NCBI GenBank assembly: GCA_938038385.1
Contig: CALHRD010000015.1
Location: forward strand, 1-46,781
DNA from: an uncultured Burkholderiales bacterium
Lineage (GTDB): Bacteria; Pseudomonadota; Gammaproteobacteria; Burkholderiales; Thiobacillaceae
Length of the DNA stretch: 46,781 bases
Direction of reading: 5' to 3'
A program made the position numbers and the translations under genes. Within the stretch, counting starts at the first letter, position 1. Every line of letters starts with the position of its first letter. Below are positions 8,431 to 16,138 of the stretch, piece by piece. The notes beneath the pieces were generated by a model that worked only from the letters and a program-made list of their open reading frames with translations, had not been told where the DNA came from and did not search any database.

Positions 8431-9263
8431 CAGGCGTCCCTGCCCAACAGATCGCCCAGCTCGCGGCTGCGCGCAGCCGCTGCCCGAACCGCCTCGGCCA
8501 GGGCGAGTTTGACCTGGCGGTGTTCCAGCACCTGGATACCCCGTTCCGTGGTGCCACCCTTGGACGTCACGCGCCCGCGCAACTCGGCCATAGACGCCTT
8601 GTCCTTGATGGCCAGTGCGGCGGCGCCGAAGAAGGTGTGCAGGGCCAGCATGCGCGCGGTCTCCGGTGGCAGACCCAGCTCCATCGCCACTTCTTCCAGG
8701 GCCTCGATGAAGTAGAACACATAGGCCGGGCCGCTGCCGGAGACGGCGGTGATGGCGTCGAGCTGGGCCTCGTCCTCCACCCAGACCACGCCACCGACCG
8801 CCTCCATGACCCGGCTGGCCTGCTCGCGTTGCGCCGGGATCACCCCGGGCAGGGCATACAACCCGGTGATGCCGGCGCCCACCAGGGCCGGCGTGTTGGG
8901 CATGGCGCGCACCACTGCCGGATGCCCGGACAACCAGCGCGAGATGTCCCGGGCACGCACGCCGGCCGCGATCGAAAGCATGAGCTGACCCGGATAGGGT
9001 GTGGGCAGGGTGGCCAGGGCCGCCCTCAGCTGTTGCGGTTTGACTGCCAGGACCAGCACATCCGCCGCCTCGACGAGCGGACCGTCGTGTTCCAATACCT
9101 GCACCGGAAAGTTGGCCTGCAGCCAGGCGCGCCGCCCCGCGTCGAGCTCCACGACGACGATGTCCTCGCCGCGGAATCCCTTCTGCAACAACCCGCCCAT
9201 GAGCGCGGCGGCCATGTTGCCGCCGCCGAGAAAGCCCAGTTTCATCCCTGCCATTTGCGTCAT
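8430..9263 (-). CDS. proC: Pyrroline-5-carboxylate reductase
   Basis: A 277-residue cytoplasmic enzyme for the last step of proline synthesis (P5C + NAD(P)H to proline). The N-terminal Rossmann motif GFLGGGNMA (about 10-18) binds NAD(P). The conserved ProC region ITAVSGSGPAYVF is present, as is the KGGTTERGI motif near the C-terminus. The ATG at 9263 overlaps the yggS stop in an ATGA arrangement with GGGGA upstream; an internal ATG (MKLGFLG) at 9245 is the alternative. Confidence 0.95.
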   Translation of the reverse strand: MTQMAGMKLGFLGGGNMAAALMGGLLQKGFRGEDIVVVELDAGRRAWLQANFPVQVLEHDGPLVEAADVLVLAVKPQQLRAALATLPTPYPGQLMLSIAAGVRARDISRWLSGHPAVVRAMPNTPALVGAGITGLYALPGVIPAQREQASRVMEAVGGVVWVEDEAQLDAITAVSGSGPAYVFYFIEALEEVAMELGLPPETARMLALHTFFGAAALAIKDKASMAELRGRVTSKGGTTERGIQVLEHRQVKLALAEAVRAAAARSRELGDLLGRDA

Positions 9264-9964
9264 CGGTCCCCATTTGTTCCGGGTGAGCGCGCACCGAAGA
9301 TGGCCGTGCCCACCCTAACTATGGTAGCGCCTTCGGCGATGGCTGCCTCCAGGTCGTGGGACATGCCCATGGACAGGCAATCCACAGGCAAACCCCGCTC
9401 GCGTGCCTCGCGCAGCACTCCGGCCAGCATCCGGAAATGGCTGCGCTGGGTCTGCGGGTCAGCGCTGGGCGGCGGAACGGTCATGAAGCCGCGCAGGCGC
9501 AGCCGCGGCAATCCTGCCACGTAGCGGGCCAGCGCCAAGGCCGCCTGCGGGGCGACGCCGCGCTTGCTCGCCTCGCCGCCCACGTTGACCTGCACACACA
9601 CTTGCAGCGGTGGCAGCGATTCCGGCCGCTGCCGGGCCAGGCGCTCGGCGAGGTCCGCCCGGTCGATGCCGTGCACCCAGGCGAAGTGCTCGGCCACCGG
9701 CCGGGTCTTGTTGCGCTGCAGGGGGCCGATGTAGTGCCATTCTATGGCAAGGTCGGCGAGTGCCGCCTGTTTCGCCAGCGCCTCCTGCACATAGCTCTCG
9801 CCGAAGGCATGCTGGCCGGCAGCCCAGGCCTCGCGGATCGCCGTGGCCGGGAAGGTCTTGCTGACCGCCAGCAGCGCCACCGACTGGGGGGCGCGACCGG
9901 CAGCGGCACAGGCGGCGGCGATGCGGCCGTGGACGGCTTGCAAGGCCGCGGCGATTGTGACCAT
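9260..9964 (-). CDS. yggS: YggS/PLPBP family pyridoxal-phosphate homeostasis protein
   Basis: A 234-residue fold-III PLP-binding protein. The PLP lysine is in LLAVSKTFPA, and FGESYVQEAL, EWHYIGPLQRNK and LSMGMSHDLEAAI are diagnostic motifs. It buffers PLP and affects amino-acid metabolism; no catalytic activity is established. The ATG at 9964 has TTGGAG six bases upstream. It heads the minus-strand chain yggS-proC-yggT-yggU-dynamin and is divergent from pilT (46 bp apart). Confidence 0.95.
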   Translation of the reverse strand: MVTIAAALQAVHGRIAAACAAAGRAPQSVALLAVSKTFPATAIREAWAAGQHAFGESYVQEALAKQAALADLAIEWHYIGPLQRNKTRPVAEHFAWVHGIDRADLAERLARQRPESLPPLQVCVQVNVGGEASKRGVAPQAALALARYVAGLPRLRLRGFMTVPPPSADPQTQRSHFRMLAGVLREARERGLPVDCLSMGMSHDLEAAIAEGATIVRVGTAIFGARSPGTNGDR

Positions 9965-10010
9965 AATGCTCCAAGTTCCCCAGGAGGTTTGCGTAAGCGA
10001 CAGAATTATA

Positions 10011-11054
10011 ATGGAAATTTCCGATCTCCTCGCCTTCACGGTCAAGAACAAGGCGTCCGACCTGCACCTGTCCGCCGGCCTGCCGCCCATGATCCGGGTG
10101 CATGGTGACATCCGGCGCATCAACGTACCGCCGCTCGACCACAACCAGGTCAAGGCCATGATCTACGACATCATGAGCGACGCGCAGCGCAAGGCCTACG
10201 AGGAGCATCTGGAGACCGACTTCTCGTTCGAGCTGCCCGAGGTGGCCCGTTTCCGGGTCAACGCCTTCAACCAGGCGCGTGGCTGCGGCGCGGTTTTCCG
10301 CACCATCCCGAGCAAGGTGCTCACCCTCGAGGAGCTGCAGGCGCCCAAGATCTTCAAGGACATCTCCGACCAGCCGCGCGGCATCGTGCTGGTGACCGGG
10401 CCCACCGGATCGGGCAAGTCCACCACCCTGGCAGCCATGGTGGATTACATCAACGAAAACCAGCACGGCCACATCCTGACCATCGAAGACCCGATCGAAT
10501 TCCTGCACCAGAGCAAGAAGTGCCTGATCAACCAGCGCGAGGTGGGGCCGCACACGCACGGCTTCGCCAATGCGCTACGCAGCGCCTTGCGCGAGGACCC
10601 GGACGTCATCCTGGTGGGCGAAATGCGCGACCTGGAGACCATACGCCTGGCGCTCACCGGCGCCGAGACCGGCCACCTGGTATTCGGCACCTTGCACACC
10701 AGCTCGGCGGCCAAGACCATAGACCGCATCGTCGACGTCTTCCCGGCGGCGGAAAAGGAGATGGTGCGCTCCATGCTCTCGGAGAGCCTGCGCGCGGTGA
10801 TCTCGCAGACCCTGCTCAAACGCAAGGACGGCAGCGGGCGGGTGGCGGTGCACGAGATCATGATCGGCACCCCCGCCATCCGCAACCTCATTCGCGAGAA
10901 CAAGGTGGCGCAGATGTACTCCGCCATTCAGACCGGTCAGTCCCTGGGCATGCAGACCCTGGACCAGGCCCTGATGGAGTTGGTCAAGCGCAACGTTATC
11001 GCCGCCAGCGAGGCGCGGGCCGTGGCGGTCAACAAGGACATGTTCGCAGGCTGA
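10011..11054 (+). CDS. pilT: Type IV pilus retraction ATPase PilT
   Basis: A 347-residue hexameric cytoplasmic ATPase that powers retraction of type IV pili (twitching, DNA uptake). The Walker A motif GPTGSGKST lies at 130-138, Asp box and Walker B (DPDVILVGEMRD) follow, and the PilT signature AIRNLIRE is near the C-terminus. The ATG at 10011 is the only start that gives the family N-terminus (MEISDLLAF), although the nearest AGGAGG (9982-9987) is too far to serve as a normal ribosome-binding site. It is followed two bases later by pilU. Confidence 0.97.
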   Translation: MEISDLLAFTVKNKASDLHLSAGLPPMIRVHGDIRRINVPPLDHNQVKAMIYDIMSDAQRKAYEEHLETDFSFELPEVARFRVNAFNQARGCGAVFRTIPSKVLTLEELQAPKIFKDISDQPRGIVLVTGPTGSGKSTTLAAMVDYINENQHGHILTIEDPIEFLHQSKKCLINQREVGPHTHGFANALRSALREDPDVILVGEMRDLETIRLALTGAETGHLVFGTLHTSSAAKTIDRIVDVFPAAEKEMVRSMLSESLRAVISQTLLKRKDGSGRVAVHEIMIGTPAIRNLIRENKVAQMYSAIQTGQSLGMQTLDQALMELVKRNVIAASEARAVAVNKDMFAG

Positions 11055-11056
11055 GG

Positions 11057-12193
11057 ATGAGCGGCGAGCTGCCCAAGCCGATTGCCGACTGGTTGCGCCT
11101 GATGGTGGCGCGCAAGGCCTCCGACCTGTTCCTGACCGCGGGCTTCCCGCCCGCCGTCAAGCTGGACGGCAAGGTCACCCCGCTGTCCAAGCAGACCCTC
11201 ACCCCTGCCGAAACCCTGAACATGGCCCGCTCGGTGATGACGGAGCGGGTGCGGGCCGAGTTCGATGCCCACCACGAGGCCAACTTCGCCATCCATGACC
11301 TGGAGATCGGCCGCTTCCGGGTGAGCGCCTTCGTGCAGCAGGGGCGGGTGGGCGTGGTGTTCCGGCTGGTGAACACGCGCATCCCCAAGCTGGAGGAGCT
11401 GCACCTGCCGCCCATCCTGCAGGACATCGCCATGATGCCCAGGGGGTTGGTGCTGGTGGTGGGCGCCACCGGCAGCGGCAAGAGCACCAGCCTGGCGGCG
11501 ATGATCGGTCACCGCAACCAGAACATGCAGGAACACATCATCACGGTGGAGGACCCGATCGAGTATGTGCATGTGCACGGCCGCAGCATCATCACACAGC
11601 GCGAGGTGGGCACCGACACCGAGAGTTGGGAGATAGCCCTGAAGAACACCCTGCGCCAGGCGCCGGACGTGATCATGCTGGGTGAGATTCGCGATGTGGA
11701 GGCCATGGAGTACGCCCTCGCCTATGCCGAGACCGGCCACCTGTGTCTGTCCACGGTGCACGCCAACAACGCCAACCAGACCATGGACCGCATCCTTTCG
11801 TTCTTCCCGCGCGAACGCCGGGATCAGGTACTGCTCGACCTGGCCATGCACCTGCGCGCCATCGTCTCGCAGCGGCTGCTGCCGCGCATGGATGGCAAGG
11901 GCCGTATCCCGGCGGTGGAGGTGCTGCTCAACTCGCCGCTCATCGCCGACCTGATCAAAGAGGGTCGAATCTTCGAGATCAAGGACATCATGGCCAAGTC
12001 CCGCGATCTGGGCATGCAGACCTTCGACCAGTCGCTGTTCGATCTCTACAAGGCCGGGGTGGTCAGTGCCGAGGACGCCCTGCGCAACGCCGACTCCTTC
12101 AACGACCTGCGCCTGAAGATCAAGCTCTACCGCGAAGGCCGTGACGATGGCCAACCCTCGGCCTCGGCCATCAGCCACCTGGACATCATCTGA
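11057..12193 (+). CDS. pilU: PilT-dependent retraction ATPase PilU
   Basis: A 378-residue PilT paralogue. Walker A is GATGSGKST (136-144), followed by the Asp box (EDPIEYVH) and Walker B (APDVIMLGEIRD). The AIRNLIRE signature of PilT is replaced by SPLIADLIKEG, as in PilU. PilU works with PilT to provide high-force retraction. The start ATG lies two bases after the pilT stop codon with GAGG immediately upstream, so the genes form an operon. Other pilus genes are not in the window. Confidence 0.96.
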   Translation: MSGELPKPIADWLRLMVARKASDLFLTAGFPPAVKLDGKVTPLSKQTLTPAETLNMARSVMTERVRAEFDAHHEANFAIHDLEIGRFRVSAFVQQGRVGVVFRLVNTRIPKLEELHLPPILQDIAMMPRGLVLVVGATGSGKSTSLAAMIGHRNQNMQEHIITVEDPIEYVHVHGRSIITQREVGTDTESWEIALKNTLRQAPDVIMLGEIRDVEAMEYALAYAETGHLCLSTVHANNANQTMDRILSFFPRERRDQVLLDLAMHLRAIVSQRLLPRMDGKGRIPAVEVLLNSPLIADLIKEGRIFEIKDIMAKSRDLGMQTFDQSLFDLYKAGVVSAEDALRNADSFNDLRLKIKLYREGRDDGQPSASAISHLDII

Positions 12194-12202
12194 ACGTCAC
12201 GA

Positions 12203-12226
12203 CCTGTTGCCTACGCAGGCAGCAGG
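12203..12226. terminator. Hairpin between convergent pilU and the TauE/SafE gene
   Basis: CCTGTTGCCT (12203-12212) pairs with AGGCAGCAGG (12217-12226) around an ACGC loop: ten pairs including one G-T. It begins ten bases after the pilU stop and covers the last codons of the convergent gene, a natural place for a bidirectional terminator. No T-run follows on either strand, so intrinsic termination is uncertain. Confidence 0.5.
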
Positions 12227-13014
12227 CCGCTGAGCATGCGCAGCCCGAGCAGATAGAGCAGGCCGGCGAAGATGCGCCGCAGCCGCGTCACGGGCAGGCG
12301 ATGGGTGAGCCGCGCGCCCCAGGGGGCGGCCAGCACGCTCATGGCGGCGACGGCGGCCAGGGCAGGCAGGTAGACGAAGCCCAGGCTCCAGTCCGGCAGG
12401 CCCTGCACGGCCTGGCCAGACAAGGCATAGCCGACTGCGCCGGCGAGCGCGATGGGCAGACCGATGGCAGCGGAGGTGCCGATGGCCTCCTGGAAGCGCA
12501 CATTGCACCAGGCGAGGAAGGGCACCGACAAGGTGCCCCCCCCGATGCCCACCCAGCTCGACACCAGGCCGATCACCCCGCCCGCGACAGTCATGCCTGC
12601 CCAGCCCGGCAGTTTGCGGTGTGCGCGGGGTTTCAGGCCCAACAGCATCTGGGTGGCGGCATGGAACAGGAACAGGGTGAAGAAGATGCGCAACCCCAGG
12701 TCGGGCAGCCAGGCAGCGGCGAGGCTGCCGGCCAGGGTGCCCAGCACGATGCCCGGCGTGATGCGCCGCACCGCCTCCCAGTGCACGGCCCCATGGCCAT
12801 GGTGCGTGCGCAGGCTGGAGAGCGAGGTGAACAAGATGGTGCCGAGCGAGGTACCCAGGGCCAGGTGGATGTTGTAGGCGTCGGGAAACCCCTCATGGGC
12901 GTAGACCCAGGACAGCACCGGCACCAGGATCAGCCCGCCGCCGACACCCAGCAGCCCCGCCACGAAGCCGGCGACGAGTCCGATGGCGAGATAGATCAGC
13001 AGGAAGGTGAGCAT
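12211..13014 (-). CDS. TauE/SafE family (sulfite exporter-like) membrane permease
   Basis: A 267-residue membrane protein with about eight hydrophobic helices and the family pattern GLLGVGGGLILVPVL near the N-terminus, repeated in the second half as WVGIGGGTLSVPFL. TauE/SafE proteins export sulfite, sulfoacetate or related organosulfur anions; the substrate here cannot be read from sequence. The gene lies 49 bp behind merR on the same strand, so it may be transcribed with merR. That placement is the only reason to suspect a link to metal stress. The ATG at 13014 fits the family N-terminus. Confidence 0.88.
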   Translation of the reverse strand: MLTFLLIYLAIGLVAGFVAGLLGVGGGLILVPVLSWVYAHEGFPDAYNIHLALGTSLGTILFTSLSSLRTHHGHGAVHWEAVRRITPGIVLGTLAGSLAAAWLPDLGLRIFFTLFLFHAATQMLLGLKPRAHRKLPGWAGMTVAGGVIGLVSSWVGIGGGTLSVPFLAWCNVRFQEAIGTSAAIGLPIALAGAVGYALSGQAVQGLPDWSLGFVYLPALAAVAAMSVLAAPWGARLTHRLPVTRLRRIFAGLLYLLGLRMLSGLLPA

Positions 13015-13063
13015 GGATGGGCCTGCGTGGATGGGCGGCGTGTTGCCGCTCGGCCGGTAGGCT

Positions 13064-13492
13064 TCAGGCAGCGCTGTCTGCACGCTGCAAGGCGTCGATC
13101 AGCGGGCAACGCACCCGTACCCGCGCATCGCCGCATTGCGTGACGAGGCTGCTCAAGGCCGTCTCGATGCCTTGCAGATCGGAGAGTTTGCGGCGTACCG
13201 CCATGAGCTTGGCCTCGCCCAGGCGGCGGGCTTCGGCACAGGACGTGCCATCCTCCAGACGCAGCAGCTCGCCGATCTCCTCCAGACTGAAACCCAGCCG
13301 CTGCGCGGACTTGATGAAACGCAGGCGACCGAGATCGGCGGCCGTGTAGCGGCGGATGCCGCCGTACTGTCGGGCGGGCTCCGGCATGAGCCCTTTGCGC
13401 TGATAGTAGCGGACGGTCTCGACATTGACGCCGGCGGTATGCGCCAGGCTGCCGATGGTGTATCCCGTTGCGGTGGAGTGCCTCTCCCGCAT
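13064..13492 (-). CDS. merR: Mercuric resistance regulator MerR
   Basis: A 142-residue MerR regulator. The N-terminal winged helix ([20 protein letters not shown], 11-30) is followed by a dimerisation helix. The three Hg(II)-binding cysteines are C85, C120 and C129, with exactly the spacing of the classical MerR cysteines (82, 117, 126). This points to mercury rather than another metal. It is divergent from merT, and the promoter with the MerR dyad lies between them. The ATG at 13492 is only a few bases from the merT -35 element, as usual for mer operons. Confidence 0.95.
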   Translation of the reverse strand: MRERHSTATGYTIGSLAHTAGVNVETVRYYQRKGLMPEPARQYGGIRRYTAADLGRLRFIKSAQRLGFSLEEIGELLRLEDGTSCAEARRLGEAKLMAVRRKLSDLQGIETALSSLVTQCGDARVRVRCPLIDALQRADSAA

Positions 13493-13495
13493 GGC

Positions 13496-13527
13496 TTGAC
13501 TCCGTACTCAGGTACGGTGCGAAGTTT
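13496..13527 (+). promoter_or_regulatory. MerR-controlled merTP promoter and operator
   Basis: TTGACT (-35, 13496-13501) is followed by the dyad CCGTAC-TCAG-GTACGG (13502-13517), which sits in the spacer as in classical mer operators. A weak -10 (GAAGTT or AAGTTT) follows at 13521-13527, giving the over-long 19-20 bp spacer that MerR untwists on Hg(II) binding. The start of merT lies about 30 bp downstream. Confidence 0.85.
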
Positions 13528-13555
13528 ACATCGAATCGCATTGGAGAAGATCGCC

Positions 13556-13906
13556 ATGGATACGCCGAAAACCGCTCTGGGTGCGCTGCTCACCGGAGGA
13601 CTGGCCGCCGTGCTGGCCTCGACCTGCTGTCTGGGCCCGCTGGTATCGATCACCCTGGGGTTTTCGGGGGCGTGGATCGCCAACCTGACGGCGCTCGAAC
13701 CCTGTCGCCCGCTGTTCATCGCCCTCGCCGTCGGGGCGCTGTTTCTTGCCTGGCGGCGTCTCTGGCGGCCGGCCGCGGTCTGCGCACCGGGCCGGGTGTG
13801 TGCCGTGCCCCGTGTGCATCGGGCCTACCGCCTCCTGTTCTGGCTCGCCGCCGGCCTGATCGGCATCGCGCTGCTGTTCCCCCTCATCATGCCGCTTTTC
13901 TACTGA
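13556..13906 (+). CDS. merT: Mercuric ion transporter MerT
   Basis: A 116-residue inner-membrane protein with three hydrophobic helices. The first helix carries the vicinal pair C24-C25 (ASTCCLGPL), which accepts Hg(II) from MerP. A second pair, C76 and C82, lies in the cytoplasmic loop and would pass mercury on to an acceptor, normally MerA. The start ATG has GGAG eight bases upstream. merP follows ten bases after the stop. Confidence 0.95.
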   Translation: MDTPKTALGALLTGGLAAVLASTCCLGPLVSITLGFSGAWIANLTALEPCRPLFIALAVGALFLAWRRLWRPAAVCAPGRVCAVPRVHRAYRLLFWLAAGLIGIALLFPLIMPLFY

Positions 13907-13916
13907 AAGGATCGCC

Positions 13917-14195
13917 ATGAAGAAGCTGTGTGCTGCATTCATCGCCCTCACCACCCTGCCGGCCCTGGCCGCCCCGCGCACCGCCACCCTCGCGGTGTCG
14001 GGCATGACCTGCGCCGCCTGCCCCATCACTGTCAAGAAGGCCCTGACCGGGGTGCCGGGCGTGACCAGAGCGCAGGTCGATCTCGACCAGCGCCGCGCCA
14101 TCGTCACCTACGACGATGCCCGGACTTCCCCGGCGGACCTGGCGAAGGCGGTGAGTGACGCCGGCTATCCGGCGCAGGCGGTGGGTGTCGAATGA
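13917..14195 (+). CDS. merP: Periplasmic mercury-binding protein MerP
   Basis: A 92-residue protein with a signal peptide (to about residue 19, ALA cleavage pattern) and one heavy-metal-associated domain with the motif GMTCAACPITVKKAL; C32 and C35 bind Hg(II). It scavenges mercuric ions in the periplasm and hands them to MerT. GAAAGGA precedes the ATG. The stop codon overlaps the next start (ATGA). Confidence 0.95.
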   Translation: MKKLCAAFIALTTLPALAAPRTATLAVSGMTCAACPITVKKALTGVPGVTRAQVDLDQRRAIVTYDDARTSPADLAKAVSDAGYPAQAVGVE

Positions 14196-14425
14196 GCAGC
14201 CTGGTCCTCGAATCGGAGCTGACCTGCCCGCACTGCGGCCATGTCACGACCGAGCGCATGCCGCAGGATGCCTGCCAGTGGTTCCACGAGTGTGAACGCT
14301 GCCATGCCGCGCTGCGGCCGAAGCCGGGCGACTGCTGCGTGTTCTGTTCCTATGGCTCGGTGCCCTGCCCGCCGGTGCAGGCGCAGCGGCAAGCCAACGA
14401 CTGCGGCTGTGCGGGGGGCGATTGA
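14192..14425 (+). CDS. Small cysteine-rich protein of the GDCC type, mer-associated
   Basis: A 77-residue protein with 11 cysteines: CPHC (12-15), C28, CERC (34-37), GDCCVFCSYGS (47-57, three Cys), C59, and CGC (71-73). The GDCCVFCSYG motif recurs in small proteins encoded next to mercury transport genes in proteobacteria (my recollection, not a search). The ATGA overlap with merP indicates co-expression. A role in binding or relaying Hg(II) is plausible from the thiols but is inference. No signal peptide is visible, so it is probably cytoplasmic. Confidence 0.8.
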   Translation: MSSLVLESELTCPHCGHVTTERMPQDACQWFHECERCHAALRPKPGDCCVFCSYGSVPCPPVQAQRQANDCGCAGGD

Positions 14426-14472
14426 CCGCATCGGCGGCAGGCGCATGCCGCCAAGCACTCCCCCGAGACGGC

Positions 14473-14934
<462 letters not shown>

Positions 14935-14963
14935 GTGTATTTCCTCCGACAATCAGGCAGGCC

Positions 14964-14969
14964 TATAAT
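14964..14969 (+). promoter_or_regulatory. Possible -10 element for the gene at 15007
   Basis: A perfect TATAAT lies 37 bp upstream of the start codon at 15007 in the divergent intergenic region. The sequence 17 bp upstream (TTCCTC) is a poor -35, so this is only a candidate. Confidence 0.3.
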
Positions 14970-15006
14970 CCGACTAATTTCCTCGGATATTTTAGCGGAG
15001 GCAGCC

Positions 15007-16110
15007 ATGACGGATCTCGATCCCGGTCTCCCGGTCGTCCGACCCCGTGCCATGGGCAGGGCCGGCCTCGATCTGGGCGCCCTGATCAGCGCGGTGCAGC
15101 GTAACTGCGACATCTCCGACGCACAGTATGCCGGCGATCTCACCCTGTGTACCTTCCTGCTCAAGATGCGCGAGCTCTACCGCTGGGAACACGACATCCC
15201 GCTGAGCGAGCACATGCCCCGCAGCGAGGTGGGGGACTGGATGAATGCCCGCAGCGCGATGTGGGAGCTCATCGAGACCGAGCCCTACACCCCGCTGCCA
15301 CTGCCCTCGGGCGAGGTCGATCCGTTCGAGGTCGGCCGGGCGAATGCCGAGCTGATCCCGCACGGCCTGGTCTATTCGGGCGGTTACGGGCGGCAATGCA
15401 AGCCGCATTTCTTTCTCGGCCAGCTCGTGCGCTCGGAGATCCGGCATGGCCACCGGGTTTACGTCTCCGGCTGCGAATATGCCCGCGATCTCGACGCCCC
15501 GCCGGGCATGATGCTCGACGGCACCGTGTTCGTGCGCACCGAGGCTTTGAAACGCTGGCTTTGGGAGCGCTACGAGGAGTGGCGTTTCAATCCCAAGCGT
15601 AACGAGGCCATGGCGCGCGCGGTGGCCCATTACCCCTTCGATCGCTCCCCCGAGGCGGCGCTTGCCGCCATGACCGGCAACGAGACGGAGGCCGTGATCC
15701 TGCACGAGCTGGGCGAGGCGCGCGCCGAGGCCGATTTGGGCGAGGCGTGGTCCGCCCTGCTGCTTGCCGTCATGCGCGGCCGCGCCGAGATCATCGCCCG
15801 CGCGGTGCGCGACCTCTACGCCGACTGCCTGTCCACCCTGCCGGGGCTGATCGAGCTCGAGGAACCGGCGACGCTGCACTTCTTCTTCGCCAATTTCGTC
15901 GGCATGCGGCGCAAACTCTATCCCGAGCTCACCGAGGCCTATCGGCGCTGGTCCGAGAGCGGCGACATGAGCACGCTGCGACAGGCCGCGCGCGACGGTC
16001 TGGAGCGCTGGGGCGGCACGGCGCACGGGCTGATTGCCCTGCATCAGGCGAGGGGCGAGGCCGTGGGCGAGGAGATCGAGGCGCGGCTGGCGCCGAAACA
16101 GGTGCATTGA
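15007..16110 (+). CDS. Conserved protein of unknown function (possibly the Sfum_1244 family)
   Basis: A 367-residue soluble protein. I do not recognise a catalytic motif. Features: an N-terminal segment LGALISAVQRNCDISDAQYAGDLTLC (cut here for length in two parts: residues about 19-37 and 38-45), then FLLKMRELYRWEH and a central stretch with HGLVYSGGYGRQCKPHFFLG. The C-terminal half is helical with several acidic patches (EAVILHELGEARAE, LHFFFANFVGMRRKLYPE). The Tyr/Trp-rich helical layout resembles a family named after Sfum_1244, but this is from memory and not certain. GCGGAGG precedes the ATG. It is convergent with the pyruvate kinase gene. Confidence 0.75.
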   Translation: MTDLDPGLPVVRPRAMGRAGLDLGALISAVQRNCDISDAQYAGDLTLCTFLLKMRELYRWEHDIPLSEHMPRSEVGDWMNARSAMWELIETEPYTPLPLPSGEVDPFEVGRANAELIPHGLVYSGGYGRQCKPHFFLGQLVRSEIRHGHRVYVSGCEYARDLDAPPGMMLDGTVFVRTEALKRWLWERYEEWRFNPKRNEAMARAVAHYPFDRSPEAALAAMTGNETEAVILHELGEARAEADLGEAWSALLLAVMRGRAEIIARAVRDLYADCLSTLPGLIELEEPATLHFFFANFVGMRRKLYPELTEAYRRWSESGDMSTLRQAARDGLERWGGTAHGLIALHQARGEAVGEEIEARLAPKQVH

Positions 16111-16138
16111 CGGGGAGGGGGCAAACCTCACCCCCCGT
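16110..16138. terminator. GC-rich hairpin between convergent genes
   Basis: ACGGGG (16110-16115) can pair with CCCCGT (16133-16138), with additional G/C pairing possible inside. It starts at the stop codon of the upstream gene and ends inside the last codons of the pyruvate kinase gene. A CCCCTTTTT run follows at about 16146-16155 on the plus strand, so termination for the plus-strand gene is plausible. Confidence 0.35.

Noticed and set aside
9965-10012. ATTATAAT near the pilT start as a possible promoter
   Set aside because: On the plus strand the TATAAT overlaps the pilT ATG, so it cannot serve pilT. On the minus strand no reasonable -35 lies at the right distance.
10937-12178. Minus-strand frame opposite pilU
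   Set aside because: A shadow of the pilU coding sequence; His/Gly/Gln-rich without domains.
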